Of a stretch of DNA of 64,000 bases, positions 7,189 through 18,643 are shown piece by piece (the stretch's first letter is position 1; every line of letters starts with the position of its first letter). Origin of the DNA: Tomocerus qinae (taxonomy: Eukaryota > Arthropoda > Collembola > Entomobryomorpha > Tomoceridae); NCBI GenBank assembly GCA_020055645.1, contig JAECZT010000012.1, positions 372,001-436,000 on the forward strand, in the 5' to 3' direction. Made by a program: the position numbers and the translations under genes. The notes below the pieces were generated by a model. The model did no database searches. It was not told where the DNA came from and saw only the letters and a list, made by a program, of their open reading frames with translations.

Positions 7189-7734
7189 ATGGTATTACAA
7201 AACGCTGCAGAAGATAAAGATGTTGACGTGGGCACCGACTATGGAAGTAGTACAATTTCTACCAAAAAATTAAATACCCAACGGCAGCCACCACTAGATA
7301 ATTCTCAGCTCGTATTAGCTCCTGCTCCCGTTCGAGCGCCGACTCCAAACACTGCAGCCTTTGTTTTAGACCATAACTACATTGCTGTATTGAAATTGAA
7401 GACTCCAATGCCGTCAAGTGTCAAAGCGGAGTCTGTCGAAACCGTCAAAAATCCTCCGGTGCCACCTTCTATCACTGTGTTGAATACAGTCACTAATCGG
7501 GTTATCCAACCTCCACCGCCTCATTCAGGTAATTGCGAACCCCCTAAAATATCGTTGGCCGTACCAGAACCTAGTATTGAATCCATAATTGCAAATTCCT
7601 CAATTAATACTGCAAAGGTCTGTCCCAGGGAAAACGAAAAGATTACCTTGTCGTCAATCATATGGTATTACAATTTGGCACTGTCCCCCGACAAATTCAA
7701 AGTCAAACATTCCATAATTTTATTTGCTAATTGA
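7189..7734 (+). CDS. Proline-rich ORF, unit II copy
   Basis: Encodes the same 181 residues as the copy at 224-769, with no change. Conservation of the frame between two units may reflect only how recent the duplication is. Confidence 0.33.
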   Translation: MVLQNAAEDKDVDVGTDYGSSTISTKKLNTQRQPPLDNSQLVLAPAPVRAPTPNTAAFVLDHNYIAVLKLKTPMPSSVKAESVETVKNPPVPPSITVLNTVTNRVIQPPPPHSGNCEPPKISLAVPEPSIESIIANSSINTAKVCPRENEKITLSSIIWYYNLALSPDKFKVKHSIILFAN

Positions 7735-7835
7735 AGCTTTGCCTGGACAAGACTGAATGATGAACATACTTTCAAACCTTAGTGTGCCCGAAATGTAGGA
7801 AAGGTTATTGCTGCCAATGAATCCCATTGAAATTA
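7662..7835 (+). pseudogene. SMYD post-SET fragment copy A, unit II
   Basis: Same stops and 6-bp insertion as at 697-870. Confidence 0.68.
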
Positions 7836-7958
7836 GCATTCAAATCAAGTGTTTATTTATTATTATTACTAAATCAAGTTACATGTATTAACAATGTTCC
7901 CCTACTTCTAATGCGCTAATTCTATTCTAAATGTCCAAAAGTTTTAAAAAGAACATAC

Positions 7959-8226
7959 CTGAATCCATCGGATCCAAGAGAAAACTTTTGACAACACTGA
8001 AACACTAGTCGCACTGAATTTCAAAATGAAATTCCTCGATCGCTGACGTTCCAGTCCAGGTCCTTCCGGTTCTGCTGCATCCAGAAAACTGAGGGTGGGG
8101 CTAGGTGGTCCACCCTTTTATTAGTGCGGAATGCACTGGAACGTCAGTGAAACGTTTTCTGCTGCCCCTGATGGGGCAGCAGCGACGGAGCGGTCTAGTG
8201 TTCCCTGCACTACACGCCAAGAAAAG
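7959..8226. promoter_or_regulatory. Divergent promoter module A, unit II
   Basis: Minus A+1 at 8090, plus A+1 at 8146. Both leader splice donors are retained (minus GT at 7958-7957; plus exon end 8226). Confidence 0.48.
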
Positions 8227-8646
8227 GTAAAAGGTTACGTGGTGGACGGAGTGGGCAGGTACTGCTTGTACCGCTGATACCGCGCATCGGAACCTACCAG
8301 ATATTGATGCACTGGTGTGCATTCCTGTACTTTCGTGTTCCCTGTCTTAAAACGTAGACGAAACGTTTTCTGCTGCCCCACCAGGGGAGCGCTGACTGTT
8401 GTCTTTGGTGCTCCTTCGTCCTACTCCTGTGGTCTCCCTGGACATTGAGGAGGACGAATCACGACTACACAACTCATTAAACAAAAACCCTAAGGAGTTG
8501 CCTCCGACCTCCACACTGAACAGGTAAATATAGAGTGTAGTTTTTATTGAATTATGTACCATTTTATAAGAATTGAAAATATTATATATTTATTGATATG
8601 GTTAGTACATTTAGTTACTGTTTGTGTATGATGAGACAATACGATC

Positions 8647-8926
8647 ATTACAATTTTGCACTGTTCCCCGACAAATTCAAATATTCCATAATTTTATTTG
8701 CAAATGCGAGCATTGCCTGGACAAGACTGAATGAGGAACATACTTCCAACAAGCTCTAGTGTGCCCGAAATGTAGGAAAGGCTATCTTCTGCAAATGAAT
8801 CCCATTGAAATTAGCAACAGCCCTTCAAAGCCAGTGCAAGAGTTCTAGAATGAAATACAAACTTTAGAAGACCAACCACTGAGTCCATTCGCTTTCTATT
8901 CGATCCGAACATGGACAATATTATAA
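8647..8926 (+). pseudogene. SMYD post-SET fragment copy B, unit II
   Basis: Keeps the TGA after KTE and the CPKC pair. Differs from unit I by an A-to-C change near 8872, in the part after the CPKC pair. Confidence 0.78.
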
Positions 8927-9635
8927 GACTTTGATGAGCATGAAATAGTACGACAAAAATCGGCATTCTGTCCCAACTGAAATTAATTATTTTGATAAGA
9001 AATCTGTTAAATTCCTGAGCTTGTAAAATCCACAAAACTAAAAATGTTTGCTCTGTAAAAGTAAAAAAACAGCTGTCATATTTACGACAAGCTTCTTCAA
9101 ATTAAGTGTTAATAATATTATTACAAAATCAACTAACATGTATTACCAGTGTGCATGTTCCTACTTCTAATGTGCAAATTCTATTCTAAATGTGTCATAA
9201 ATTTTTGTAATGCACCTGCACGGGTATTTATTAATAAAATGTTGCTTAAAAACTGATGATTGGAAAGAAACATTCATTTGTGAATTCAAATGTAAATGTG
9301 TGATTTATAATTTACAGTATTACTCTCTATAATGATAGATATGTCACATGGCTATAATTTTACTTAGTTTGTTCATTATCTAAGAAAGTAGTAATTGTGG
9401 AATGAGATTATTTACGAATCCTTCAGTGGGAAGAAAAGCGCGGGCTTTTTTTTTTTTTAACTAATTAGGTGATACTGAATGGAGAAGAAGGGGGTGTTTC
9501 TGGAAGTGAAAGGCTGCAAGGGCCCTGTGCAGACATTCTGACTCTCCAACTCCACTAATCCTTCATCCGGCACGTGCCATGACCCTCCCCCTCAACGAAA
9601 TCGAGAAAAACAAAGTAACTTGAAAAAGATCATAC

Positions 9636-9919
9636 CTGAACTCGGTAGTAAATATTAGTGATGCACTCCAGAATTTTTCACAACACTGAAACACTAGCCG
9701 CAACAAATCTCAAAACGAAATTTCTCGTTCCGCTGACGTTCCAGTTCCAGGTCCTTCCGGTTCCGCTGCGTCCAGAATACTGAGGGGTGGCGCTGGATGC
9801 ACCACCCTTTTATAAGTGCGGACTGCACTGGAACGTCAGTGAAACGTTTTCTCCTGCCCCAGCTGCGGTAGCAGCGACGGGAGCGGTCTAGTATTCCCTG
9901 CACCACACGTCAAGAAAAG
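9636..9919. promoter_or_regulatory. Divergent promoter module B, unit II
   Basis: Minus A+1 at 9781 with TATAAAAG at 9807-9814; plus A+1 at 9838; plus leader ends at 9919. Confidence 0.53.
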
Positions 9920-10010
9920 GTAAATGGTTATGTGGCGGGCGGAGTAGGCAGGTACTGCTTGTACCGCTGATGCCGTGCATCGGAACCTTTCAGAATTGAC
10001 GCACTGGTGT

Positions 10011-10124
10011 GCATTAGTGTACTTTCGTGTTCCCTGGAGTGAAACGTTTGAAAAACGTTTTCCACTGCCCCAGTATTCGTGTACTTTCGTGTTCCCTGGA
10101 GTGAAACGTTTTTCGGTGCCCCAG
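10011..10124 (+). repeat. Promoter-proximal minisatellite, 2 copies, unit II
   Basis: Same two-copy state as in unit I, so the third copy in the 2.87-kb array was gained on that lineage or lost here. Confidence 0.7.
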
Positions 10125-10262
10125 GTGTGGCAGCAGTGAGGGAGCACTGAATGTTGTTGATGATGCTCCTTCATCCTACTCCTGTGGTCTCCTCGCCATT
10201 GGGGTATTTAAATATTATATTTTTATTGCTATTGTTAGTATATTTATTAGTATATTTAGTTA

Positions 10263-10430
10263 TACCTGTTTTACACTTATCACTTCACTTTCACGTTTTG
10301 TGACGTGACTAACAGTTAATTTGTAATTAACAAAAATATGTCTCCAATTTGGTTTCCAACGTAGTAATGAAGTCATTTTGAAGTCACTAAGCGTGAAAGT
10401 AAAGTGAAAGTGATAAGTATAAAACCGGCA
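10263..10430. mobile_element. 168-bp MITE, unit II
   Basis: Ends and flanks as at 3299-3466. The right arm has AAGTCACTAAGC where the 2.87-kb copies have ACGTCACTAAGC. Confidence 0.73.
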
Positions 10431-10503
10431 CTACTGTTTGTGTGTGATTTTAATTATTTATTTTGGAGGGGAACTAAATTATGTTTCTTGTTGATTATTT
10501 CAG

Positions 10504-10740
10504 ACGGGGATCTGTGGTGAGGTGCTATTTGATATCTGAGAAGAACCTTGACCACGGGGATGTTGCTTGGGAGGAGTCTCCATTGATTTCTGTACCACGT
10601 CAACACCATCAATTACAGAGTGCAAGTAACGAAGACTGTGGATATATTATAGTTGTGTCGGCTGCTTCCAAAAGATTGATAATGATGCAATGAAGTGCCC
10701 TAAATGTCATTGGTCCTGTTGCTCGCTCCATTCCTCCATG
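10504..10740 (+). pseudogene. SMYD exon A, unit II
   Basis: One base shorter than the unit I copy, in the A-run ahead of the MYND half, so the two halves fall in different frames and the ORF stops after 70 codons instead of 96. The KCPKC zinc-finger half is still encoded. Confidence 0.73.
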
Positions 10741-10878
10741 GTAAAAATGGCTATTTTTGTTCATTGTTGACACGAACGTTTACTTTCAGTCAGAATATGT
10801 CCTAAATTTTTTCATACTAAAAACGTATTTCTTTCCGGAGATACGGCAGTTGGGCATACTGTGCGGTATGATGAAAAT

Positions 10879-10920
10879 ATCCATCCTCACTTTGTAAATT
10901 TTTGCAAAGTGAGGATGGAT
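10879..10920. repeat. Perfect 16-bp-arm hairpin, unit II
   Basis: Both arms and the 10-base loop are intact. This is the complete version of the structure interrupted at 17854. Confidence 0.88.
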
Positions 10921-11136
10921 TTAAATCACCCACTATTTTGTAGCCCATTATGTATGGGCTACATAATCTTATAATTAAAAATAAAGAAAGACTCTAACCT
11001 TGGTTTAAAATTTCCCAAATCCAAAAGCGGGCCACGAGAAAGCGTTCGCTTACGGACTTCAGTCCAGAGTAGTCTTCAATGACCTAGGTCATTCACAACT
11101 TAAAACTAATCGAGGTTTTGTCCGTACGAATCCTGT

Positions 11137-11436
11137 TCATCCAGCCAGACGAGATCGTTTTCTTGCAGTGGACAAGGACAGAAGGCCGCAGCCAGAAAAA
11201 CACTTCTGGGAGGAGGGGGCACCGTTAGCGATATTTTGGCATTCTTCTTTATTTTCCTCGATTTCCATGCGGGGGCACGTGCCCCAGTGCCCACCCCACT
11301 CACTGCAGCCATGAAGGTCAGCCATCGGATTCAAATCCACACTCGCAATGAACAATTCTTTCCTTCGTTCAGGAGTCGTGGGCATGGTGCGGGCCAATTC
11401 AAATTTCCATGGAATCTCGCCGTCCACAGGATTCAT
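11137..11436 (-). CDS. Unidentified 99-codon ORF, unit II
   Basis: Protein identical to the unit I copy (4174-4473). An extra A lies just upstream, in the run before the possible splice acceptor. Confidence 0.28.
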   Translation of the reverse strand: MNPVDGEIPWKFELARTMPTTPERRKELFIASVDLNPMADLHGCSEWGGHWGTCPRMEIEENKEECQNIANGAPSSQKCFSGCGLLSLSTARKRSRLAG

Positions 11437-11706
11437 CCACCTTCAAAAAAAGACATTATTATTTATTCAATCACTGCATATTAAATATAAATCGACGAAT
11501 TTGACTTTTGGTTAGTTACTGCATTTTTTTAATCGAGCCAAGTTAAGTAAATAAGAATTTTAAAATTTTCTAGCAGTGGTCAGTGTAGGAATTCTTGCAA
11601 TTTAAAAAAACTAAAGAGTGTAAAATCAAGCGTTTTTTATACCGAAAGAAAATTGTGTACAGAATGTGAAATAACCGCTAATTATATAATAATATGTACA
11701 TAATAA

Positions 11707-11803
11707 CATTTTATAAGAATTGAAAATATTATATATTTATTGATATGGTTAGTACATTTAGTTACTGTTTGTGTATGATGAGAATAAATACGATCATTAA
11801 AAA
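11707..11803 (+). repeat. AT-rich segment, MITE-empty paralog 2, unit II
   Basis: Pairs with the copy at about 8560-8654 in the same unit; both lack the MITE. Confidence 0.75.
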
Positions 11804-11911
11804 AGTCCTTTCCGCTAATCATTTCAATCTATTCTATCTATAATATAATCGTAGACTTATTAAATTTATCCACCTACATGATATAGTAGAGCGAGCCGAA
11901 TAGTTTCATAT

Positions 11912-12198
11912 CTAGGGGACTTTCTAGCACCGTTTTTCCTTTTCTTTCCAAAATCGTTTTAAAAATGTTGCCGAAGGCAGACTAAATAATTGTTGAATTT
12001 AAACTGTTGTATGTGTTGGTGGTCACTATTTTCGCCTCTTTTCTGACCTAACCTAATAATAGATAAACTATTTTTAATTAGGTTAGGTCAAAAAAGACCG
12101 AAAAATAGTGACAGGCACCGATTGTTATTTTATGATGATGATGATAGTCTGCTTTCGGGAACTTTTTGGAAACAAAAAGGATGCTGGAAAGCCCCTGG
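11912..12198. mobile_element. Inverted-repeat element, unit II
   Basis: One A shorter than the unit I copy, in the right arm; otherwise the same fold-back structure. Confidence 0.5.
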
Positions 12199-12442
12199 AG
12201 ACTAAATTACATGACTATAGGCTATCCCTAATTCCACCCCACTTGAGGATCCCTATGTAAATATACACTCGCCAATGACGTCATTGACGAATTTTTCCTA
12301 TACCCACTTTTCATTTTCTCATAGGGATCTGCACTGGTTGGCTCGGAACGACCAACTTCACAATGCCAGACTATGACTACACCAGCTTTGGTACCTGGTA
12401 TTTCGTAATAAATAAATGTGTTTTTGGTCTGTTATATTGCAG

Positions 12443-14038
12443 AGGGAAATCAGAAGTCAATATAGTCTTGTTGCTGGACCGTGGACTGTGCCATAAAAAA
12501 TAAGGACCGCGGAGTGGTAATGAGAGTCTTTGGAAAAGCACTTAACGAAATCGCTTACGATGTTGCCCACAAAAAGTTTATCGAAGCTAACCCAATTAAA
12601 CAAACACCTCAGACGATCCCTGCTACTCTAACTATGCTTCCAATAAACATGGTAAAAACAACCGAGCCGGTCATTCGAAAGCAAGTTGAATCTAAACCTC
12701 CAGAATTTGTAGCTGTTATACCTGAAGTTCCATATCAAAGTTCGTCTGTTTCAAACGAGAAAGATGATGCAGGAGTCATTTAAAAATCAAAAAAGGGAAA
12801 AAGTAAGATTGTTTTTCATATCGTGCCCCAATTTTTGTGAAATAACTTTAAAAAAATAGTATAGTTAATTTACAATTGCTAATTTTTAGAATGCTGAAAC
12901 GTGATTGGAGTATTGAACTGATGGATCATACTCTGAAGAATGAGGTCTTCATTAATGATCAAATAATTGACTTTTGGCTAAAGTTTATGAAACTCAATTG
13001 TCTGAGTGAAGAAGACAAAGCACGAACATACAACATACATATTTTCCTCCTCCTCTTCTACCAAGTTAGCTAACAAAACTAGAAATGAAAATTTGAAACT
13101 TCCTGTTGCTGAACGACGGCATGCTCGGGTTGCCAGTTGGACAAAAAAGAAGATATTTTCAAATATGATTTTATTCTGGTGCCTATTGTAGAGAAGTGGA
13201 AGTAAGTGACTTTTTATATTTATAAATTCCATTTGTGTCGCTATTCTAAGACTTTCATGTTTTGATGAAAATAATCGTGTTTCAGTGCCCATTGGATTTT
13301 GACCATCATTTGTTTTCCTACACTGGATGGTGTGTACGACTGTGATACTGGAGAATTAATTTCTGAGCTAAAATCAAAAGGACCTAAATCAGTAGTTCTA
13401 AACTTTCAACTAATTTCCTGGAAGGGAGCAGCTCCGTTTTTGACGGTATGAATATGCTATTATCTGAAGTAATCAGTCAAAATAAGGTTATCAGAGTAGT
13501 GGTTTTCAATTGTTTCATTAAATTATTTAAAGGCAATGACAGTCAATGTGGAAATTCAAGTCAGAACAGAAGCACGGCTCTCAAAATGTACCGAACTTAG
13601 ACTTAGGTAAAACTAGAAAAGCTACTACTAATAAAAGACCGGGAGCTGGAGTGTTACCCAACATTCGTGAGCCATGTATTTTAATATTTGACTCTTTGGC
13701 CCAAGATATGCGAAATAAGATATATGCAACTCTGCGAGAATACCATACCTTAGTGTAGAATATAAGGTAAAGTTTATAAATGAGATTTAGCAAGATATTG
13801 TTAAAATATTTTGAATTGTATTTTACATCTGTCGCCTTTTGAAAGGTGGAAAAGGGCTTAGAGAGAGAATTTACTAGCTATTTTATGCCTAGCGTTCCTC
13901 AGTAGCCGAATTATTGTGATTGTTGTCTGTATCTTCTGCAGTTTGCGGAATCCTTTTTTCTAACCCAATCAAATCATTTCGACCACCACTTAATACAGAA
14001 TTGAAGAACTGGTTCCGTTACCCCTAGAAGAAGTGATG
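12443..14038 (+). pseudogene. SENP6/7-like pseudogene, unit II/III junction
   Basis: Same exon set as 5480-7076. The acceptor of the second exon has one T fewer (ATTTTTAG) and opens a slightly longer frame from 12876. The TAG in place of the oxyanion Gln and the adjacent DCC codons recur near 13903-13926. The C-terminal part has the T6 run and so the frame-broken NPIKSF region. No disabling change of unit I is repaired. Confidence 0.84.
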
Positions 14039-14150
14039 GTAAACTTACGCCTGTATAGTGCAGCTGGTTAAAAATGAGAATCCATAAAAATTACCTCACA
14101 TTCCCTAAATAATATTTGACGAAGATCCTCCTACTAAATCCCAAGAAAAT

Positions 14151-14695
14151 ATGGTATTACAAAACGCTGCAGAAGATAAAGATGTTGACGTGGGCACCGA
14201 CTATGGAAGTAGTACAATTTCTACCAAAAATTAAATACCCAACGGCAGCCACCACTAGATAATTCTCAGCTCGTATTAGCTCCTGCTCCCGTTCGAGCGC
14301 CGACTCCAAACACTGCAGCCTTTGTTTTAGACCATAACTACATTGCTGTATTGAAATTGAAGACTCCAATGCCGTCAAGTGTCAAAGCGGAGTCTGTCGA
14401 AACCGTCAAAAATCCTCCGGTGCCACCTTCTATCACTGTGTTGAATACAGTCACTAATCGGGTTATCCAACCTCCACCGCCTCATTCAGGTAATTGCGAA
14501 CCCCCTAAAATATCGTTGGCCGTACCAGAACCTAGTATTGAATCCATAATTGCAAATTCCTCAATTAATACTGCAAAGGTCTGTCCCAGGGAAAACGAAA
14601 AGATTACCTTGTCGTCAATCATATGGTATTACAATTTGGCACTGTCCCCCGACAAATTCAAAGTCAAACATTCCATAATTTTATTTGCTAATTGA
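14151..14695 (+). pseudogene. Proline-rich ORF, frameshifted copy in unit III
   Basis: Loss of one A in an A6 run near 14230 breaks the frame after about 25 codons. The remainder stays open from 14351 to the end. Whether this is biological or a consensus error cannot be told from one assembly. Confidence 0.5.
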
Positions 14696-14796
14696 AGCTT
14701 TGCCTGGACAAGACTGAATGATGAACATACTTTCAAACCTTAGTGTGCCCGAAATGTAGGAAAGGTTATTGCTGCCAATGAATCCCATTGAAATTA
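14623..14796 (+). pseudogene. SMYD post-SET fragment copy A, unit III
   Basis: Same state as at 697-870. Confidence 0.66.
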
Positions 14797-14918
14797 GCAT
14801 TCAAATCAAGTGTTTATTTATTATTATTACTAAATCAAGTTACATGTATTAACAATGTTCCCCTACTTCTAATGCGCTAATTCTATTCTAAATGTCCAAA
14901 AGTTTTAAAAGAACATAC

Positions 14919-15186
14919 CTGAATCCATCGGATCCAAGAGAAAACTTTTGACAACACTGAAACACTAGTCGCACTGAATTTCAAAATGAAATTCCTCGAT
15001 CGCTGACGTTCCAGTCCAGGTCCTTCCGGTTCTGCTGCATCCAGAAAACTGAGGGTGGGGCTAGGTGGTCCACCCTTTTATTAGTGCGGAATGCACTGGA
15101 ACGTCAGTGAAACGTTTTCTGCTGCCCCTGATGGGGCAGCAGCGACGGAGCGGTCTAGTGTTCCCTGCACTACACGCCAAGAAAAG
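14919..15186. promoter_or_regulatory. Divergent promoter module A, unit III
   Basis: Minus A+1 at 15050, plus A+1 at 15106. The A-run after the minus donor is A4 here, A6 in unit I and A5 in unit II. Confidence 0.46.
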
Positions 15187-15605
15187 GTAAAAGGTTACGT
15201 GGTGGACGGAGTGGGCAGGTACTGCTTGTACCGCTGATACCGCGCATCGGAACCTACCAGATATTGATGCACTGGTGTGCATTCCTGTACTTTCGTGTTC
15301 CCTGTCTTAAAACGTAGACGAAACGTTTTCTGCTGCCCCACCAGGGGAGCGCTGACTGTTGTCTTTGGTGCTCCTTCGTCCTACTCCTGTGGTCTCCTGG
15401 ACATTGAGGAGGACGAATCACGACTACACAACTCATTAAACAAAAACCCTAAGGAGTTGCCTCCGACCTCCACACTGAACAGGTAAATATAGAGTGTAGT
15501 TTTTATTGAATTATGTACCATTTTATAAGAATTGAAAATATTATATATTTATTGATATGGTTAGTACATTTAGTTACTGTTTGTGTATGATGAGACAATA
15601 CGATC

Positions 15606-15885
15606 ATTACAATTTTGCACTGTTCCCCGACAAATTCAAATATTCCATAATTTTATTTGCAAATGCGAGCATTGCCTGGACAAGACTGAATGAGGAACAT
15701 ACTTCCAACAAGCTCTAGTGTGCCCGAAATGTAGGAAAGGCTATCTTCTGCAAATGAATCCCATTGAAATTAGCAACAGCCCTTCAAAGCCAGTGCAAGA
15801 GTTCTAGAATGAAATACAAACTTTAGAAGAACAACCACTGAGTCCATTCGCTTTCTATTCGATCCGAACATGGACAATATTATAA
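15606..15885 (+). pseudogene. SMYD post-SET fragment copy B, unit III
   Basis: Matches the unit I version, including the two internal stops. Confidence 0.76.
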
Positions 15886-16595
15886 GACTTTGATGAGCAT
15901 GAAATAGTACGACAAAAATCGGCATTCTGTCCCAACTGAAATTAATTATTTTGATAAGAAATCTGTTAAATTCCTGAGCTTGTAAAATCCACAAAACTAA
16001 AAATGTTTGCTCTGTAAAAGTAAAAAAAACAGCTGTCATATTTACGACAAGCTTCTTCAAATTAAGTGTTAATAATATTATTACAAAATCAACTAACATG
16101 TATTACCAGTGTGCATGTTCCTACTTCTAATGTGCAAATTCTATTCTAAATGTGTCATAAATTTTTGTAATGCACCTGCACGGGTATTTATTAATAAAAT
16201 GTTGCTTAAAAACTGATGATTGGAAAGAAACATTCATTTGTGAATTCAAATGTAAATGTGTGATTTATAATTTACAGTATTACTCTCTATAATGATAGAT
16301 ATGTCACATGGCTATAATTTTACTTAGTTTGTTCATTATCTAAGAAAGTAGTAATTGTGGAATGAGATTATTTACGAATCCTTCAGTGGGAAGAAAAGCG
16401 CGGGCTTTTTTTTTTTTTTAACTAATTAGGTGATACTGAATGGAGAAGAAGGGGGTGTTTCTGGAAGTGAAAGGCTGCAAGGGCCCTGTGCAGACATTCT
16501 GACTCTCCAACTCCACTAATCCTTCATCCGGCACGTGCCATGACCCTCCCCTCAACGAAATCGAGAAAAACAAAGTAACTTGAAAAAGATCATAC

Positions 16596-16879
16596 CTGAA
16601 CTCGGTAGTAAATATTAGTGATGCACTCCAGAATTTTTCACAACACTGAAACACTAGCCGCAACAAATCTCAAAACGAAATTTCTCGTTCCGCTGACGTT
16701 CCAGTTCCAGGTCCTTCCGGTTCCGCTGCGTCCAGAATACTGAGGGGTGGCGCTGGATGCACCACCCTTTTATAAGTGCGGACTGCACTGGAACGTCAGT
16801 GAAACGTTTTCTCCTGCCCCAGCTGCGGTAGCAGCGACGGGAGCGGTCTAGTATTCCCTGCACCACACGTCAAGAAAAG
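16596..16879. promoter_or_regulatory. Divergent promoter module B, unit III
   Basis: Minus A+1 at 16741, TATAAAAG at 16767-16774, plus A+1 at 16798. Confidence 0.52.
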
Positions 16880-17222
16880 GTAAATGGTTATGTGGCGGGC
16901 GGAGTAGGCAGGTACTGCTTGTACCGCTGATGCCGTGCATCGGAACCTTTCAGAATTGACGCACTGGTGTGCATTAGTGTACTTTCGTGTTCCCTGGAGT
17001 GAAACGTTTGAAAAACGTTTTCCACTGCCCCAGTATTCGTGTACTTTCGTGTTCCCTGGAGTGAAACGTTTTTCGGTGCCCCAGGTGTGGCAGCAGTGAG
17101 GGAGCACTGAATGTTGTTGATGATGCTCCTTCATCCTACTCCTGTGGTCTCCTCGCCATTGGGGTATTTAAATATTATATTTTTATTGCTATTGTTAGTA
17201 TATTTATTAGTATATTTAGTTA

Positions 17223-17390
17223 TACCTGTTTTACACTTATCACTTCACTTTCACGTTTTGTGACGTGACTAACAGTTAATTTGTAATTAACAAAAATATG
17301 TCTCCAATTTGGTTTCCAACGTAGTAATGAAGTCATTTTGAAGTCACTAAGCGTGAAAGTAAAGTGAAAGTGATAAGTATAAAACCGGCA
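17223..17390. mobile_element. 168-bp MITE, unit III
   Basis: Same end bases and TTA/CTA flanks as the unit I copy. Confidence 0.72.
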
Positions 17391-17463
17391 CTACTGTTTG
17401 TGTGTGATTTTAATTATTTATTTTGGAGGGGAACTAAATTATGTTTCTTGTTGATTATTTCAG

Positions 17464-17701
17464 ACGGGGATCTGTGGTGAGGTGCTATTTGATATCTGAG
17501 AAGAACCTTGACCACGGGGATGTTGCTTGGGAGGAGTCTCCATTGATTTCTGTACCACGTCAACACCATCAATTACAGAGTGCAAGTAACGAAGACTGTG
17601 GATATATTATAGTTGTGTCGGCTGCTTCAAAAAAGATTGATAATGATGCAATGAAGTGCCCTAAATGTCATTGGTCCTGTTGCTCGCTCCATTCCTCCAT
17701 G
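17464..17701 (+). pseudogene. SMYD exon A, unit III
   Basis: Same length and 96-codon frame as unit I, so the A-run loss is private to unit II. Confidence 0.73.
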
Positions 17702-17839
17702 GTAAAAATGGCTATTTTTGTTCATTGTTGACACGAACGTTTACTTTCAGTCAGAATATGTCCTAAATTTTTTCATACTAAAAACGTATTTCTTTCCGGA
17801 GATACGGCAGTTGGGCATACTGTGCGGTATGATGAAAAT

Positions 17840-17854
17840 ATCCATCCTCACTTT
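17840..17854 (+). repeat. Left arm of the 16-bp hairpin, cut by the gap
   Basis: Fifteen of the 16 arm bases are present, then Ns begin. In units I and II the missing base is G, followed by the loop. Confidence 0.85.
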
Positions 17855-17954
17855 NNNNNNNNNNNNNNNNNNNNNNNNNNNNNNNNNNNNNNNNNNNNNN
17901 NNNNNNNNNNNNNNNNNNNNNNNNNNNNNNNNNNNNNNNNNNNNNNNNNNNNNN
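17855..17954. other. Assembly gap, 100 Ns
   Basis: Exactly 100 Ns, the usual placeholder for a gap of unknown size. It separates the 7-kb array from the 2.87-kb array; the true junction and the number of missing units are unknown. Confidence 0.98.
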
Positions 17955-18235
17955 ATAAAAATTGACATTCTGTCCCAATTGAAATTAATTATTTTGATAA
18001 GAAATCTGTTAAATTCCTAAGCTTGTAAAATCCACAAAAACTAAAAATGTTTGCTCTGTAAAAGTAAAAAAACAGCTGTCATATTTACGACAAGCTTCTT
18101 CAAATCAAGTGTTAATAATATTATTACAAAATCAACTAACATGTATTAACAGTGTGCATGTTCCTACTTCTAATGTGCAAATTCTATTCTAAATGTGTCA
18201 TAAATTTTTGTAATGCACCTGCAAGGGTATATATT

Positions 18236-18241
18236 AATAAA
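18236..18241 (+). terminator. AATAAA poly(A) signal candidate, unit 1
   Basis: Lies 282 bases into the unit. In the head-to-tail array it therefore falls about 310 bases after the exon C stop of the preceding SMYD copy, where a 3' end would be expected. Confidence 0.4.
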
Positions 18242-18643
18242 ATATGTTGCTTAAAAACTGATGATTGGAAAGAAACATTCATTTGTGATTTAAAAGATAA
18301 ATGTGTGATTTATAATTTACAGTATTACTCTCTATAATGATAGACAATAGACATGTCATATGGCTGTAATTTTACTTTGTTGGTTCATTATCTAAGAAAG
18401 TAGTAATTGTGGAATGAGATTATTTACGAATCCTTCAGTGGGAAGAAACGCGCGGCCTTTTTTTAAAACTAATTAGGTGATACTGAATGGAGAAGAAGGG
18501 GGTGTTTCTGGAAGTAAAAGGCTGAAAGGGCCCTGTGCAGACATTCTGTCTCTCCAACTCCACAAATCCTTCATCCGGCTCGTGCCACGACCCTCCCCCT
18601 CAACGAAATGGAGAAAAACAAAGTAACTTGAAAAAGAACATAC

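Larger units (their letters stand above)
6967..13928 (+). repeat. 7-kb tandem unit II (complete)
   Basis: Second copy, 6962 bp, co-linear with unit I at an offset of 6962-6965. Apart from homopolymer indels the two look almost identical by eye, with occasional substitutions such as the A-to-C change near 8872. The hairpin, palindromes and inverted repeats described for unit I are all retained; the 25-bp inverted repeat is at 10939-10963 and the 16-bp palindrome at 11078-11093. Confidence 0.97.
13929..17854 (+). repeat. 7-kb tandem unit III (truncated by gap)
   Basis: Third copy, matching unit positions 1 to about 3930, then cut by the N gap. It has its own 1-bp losses: an A in the proline-rich ORF near 14230 and a C near 15396. 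The unidentified ORF, the large inverted-repeat element and the SENP exons of this copy are not in the assembled sequence. Confidence 0.96.

Noticed and set aside
1..17854. Helitron or Pack-MULE carrying captured gene fragments
   Set aside because: Capture of several gene pieces is suggestive, but I found no CTRR end with the right hairpin spacing and no long terminal inverted repeats bounding the unit. The tandem array is sufficient.
17718..18020. ORFs containing runs of X around 17747-18020
   Set aside because: They are translations across the 100-N gap.
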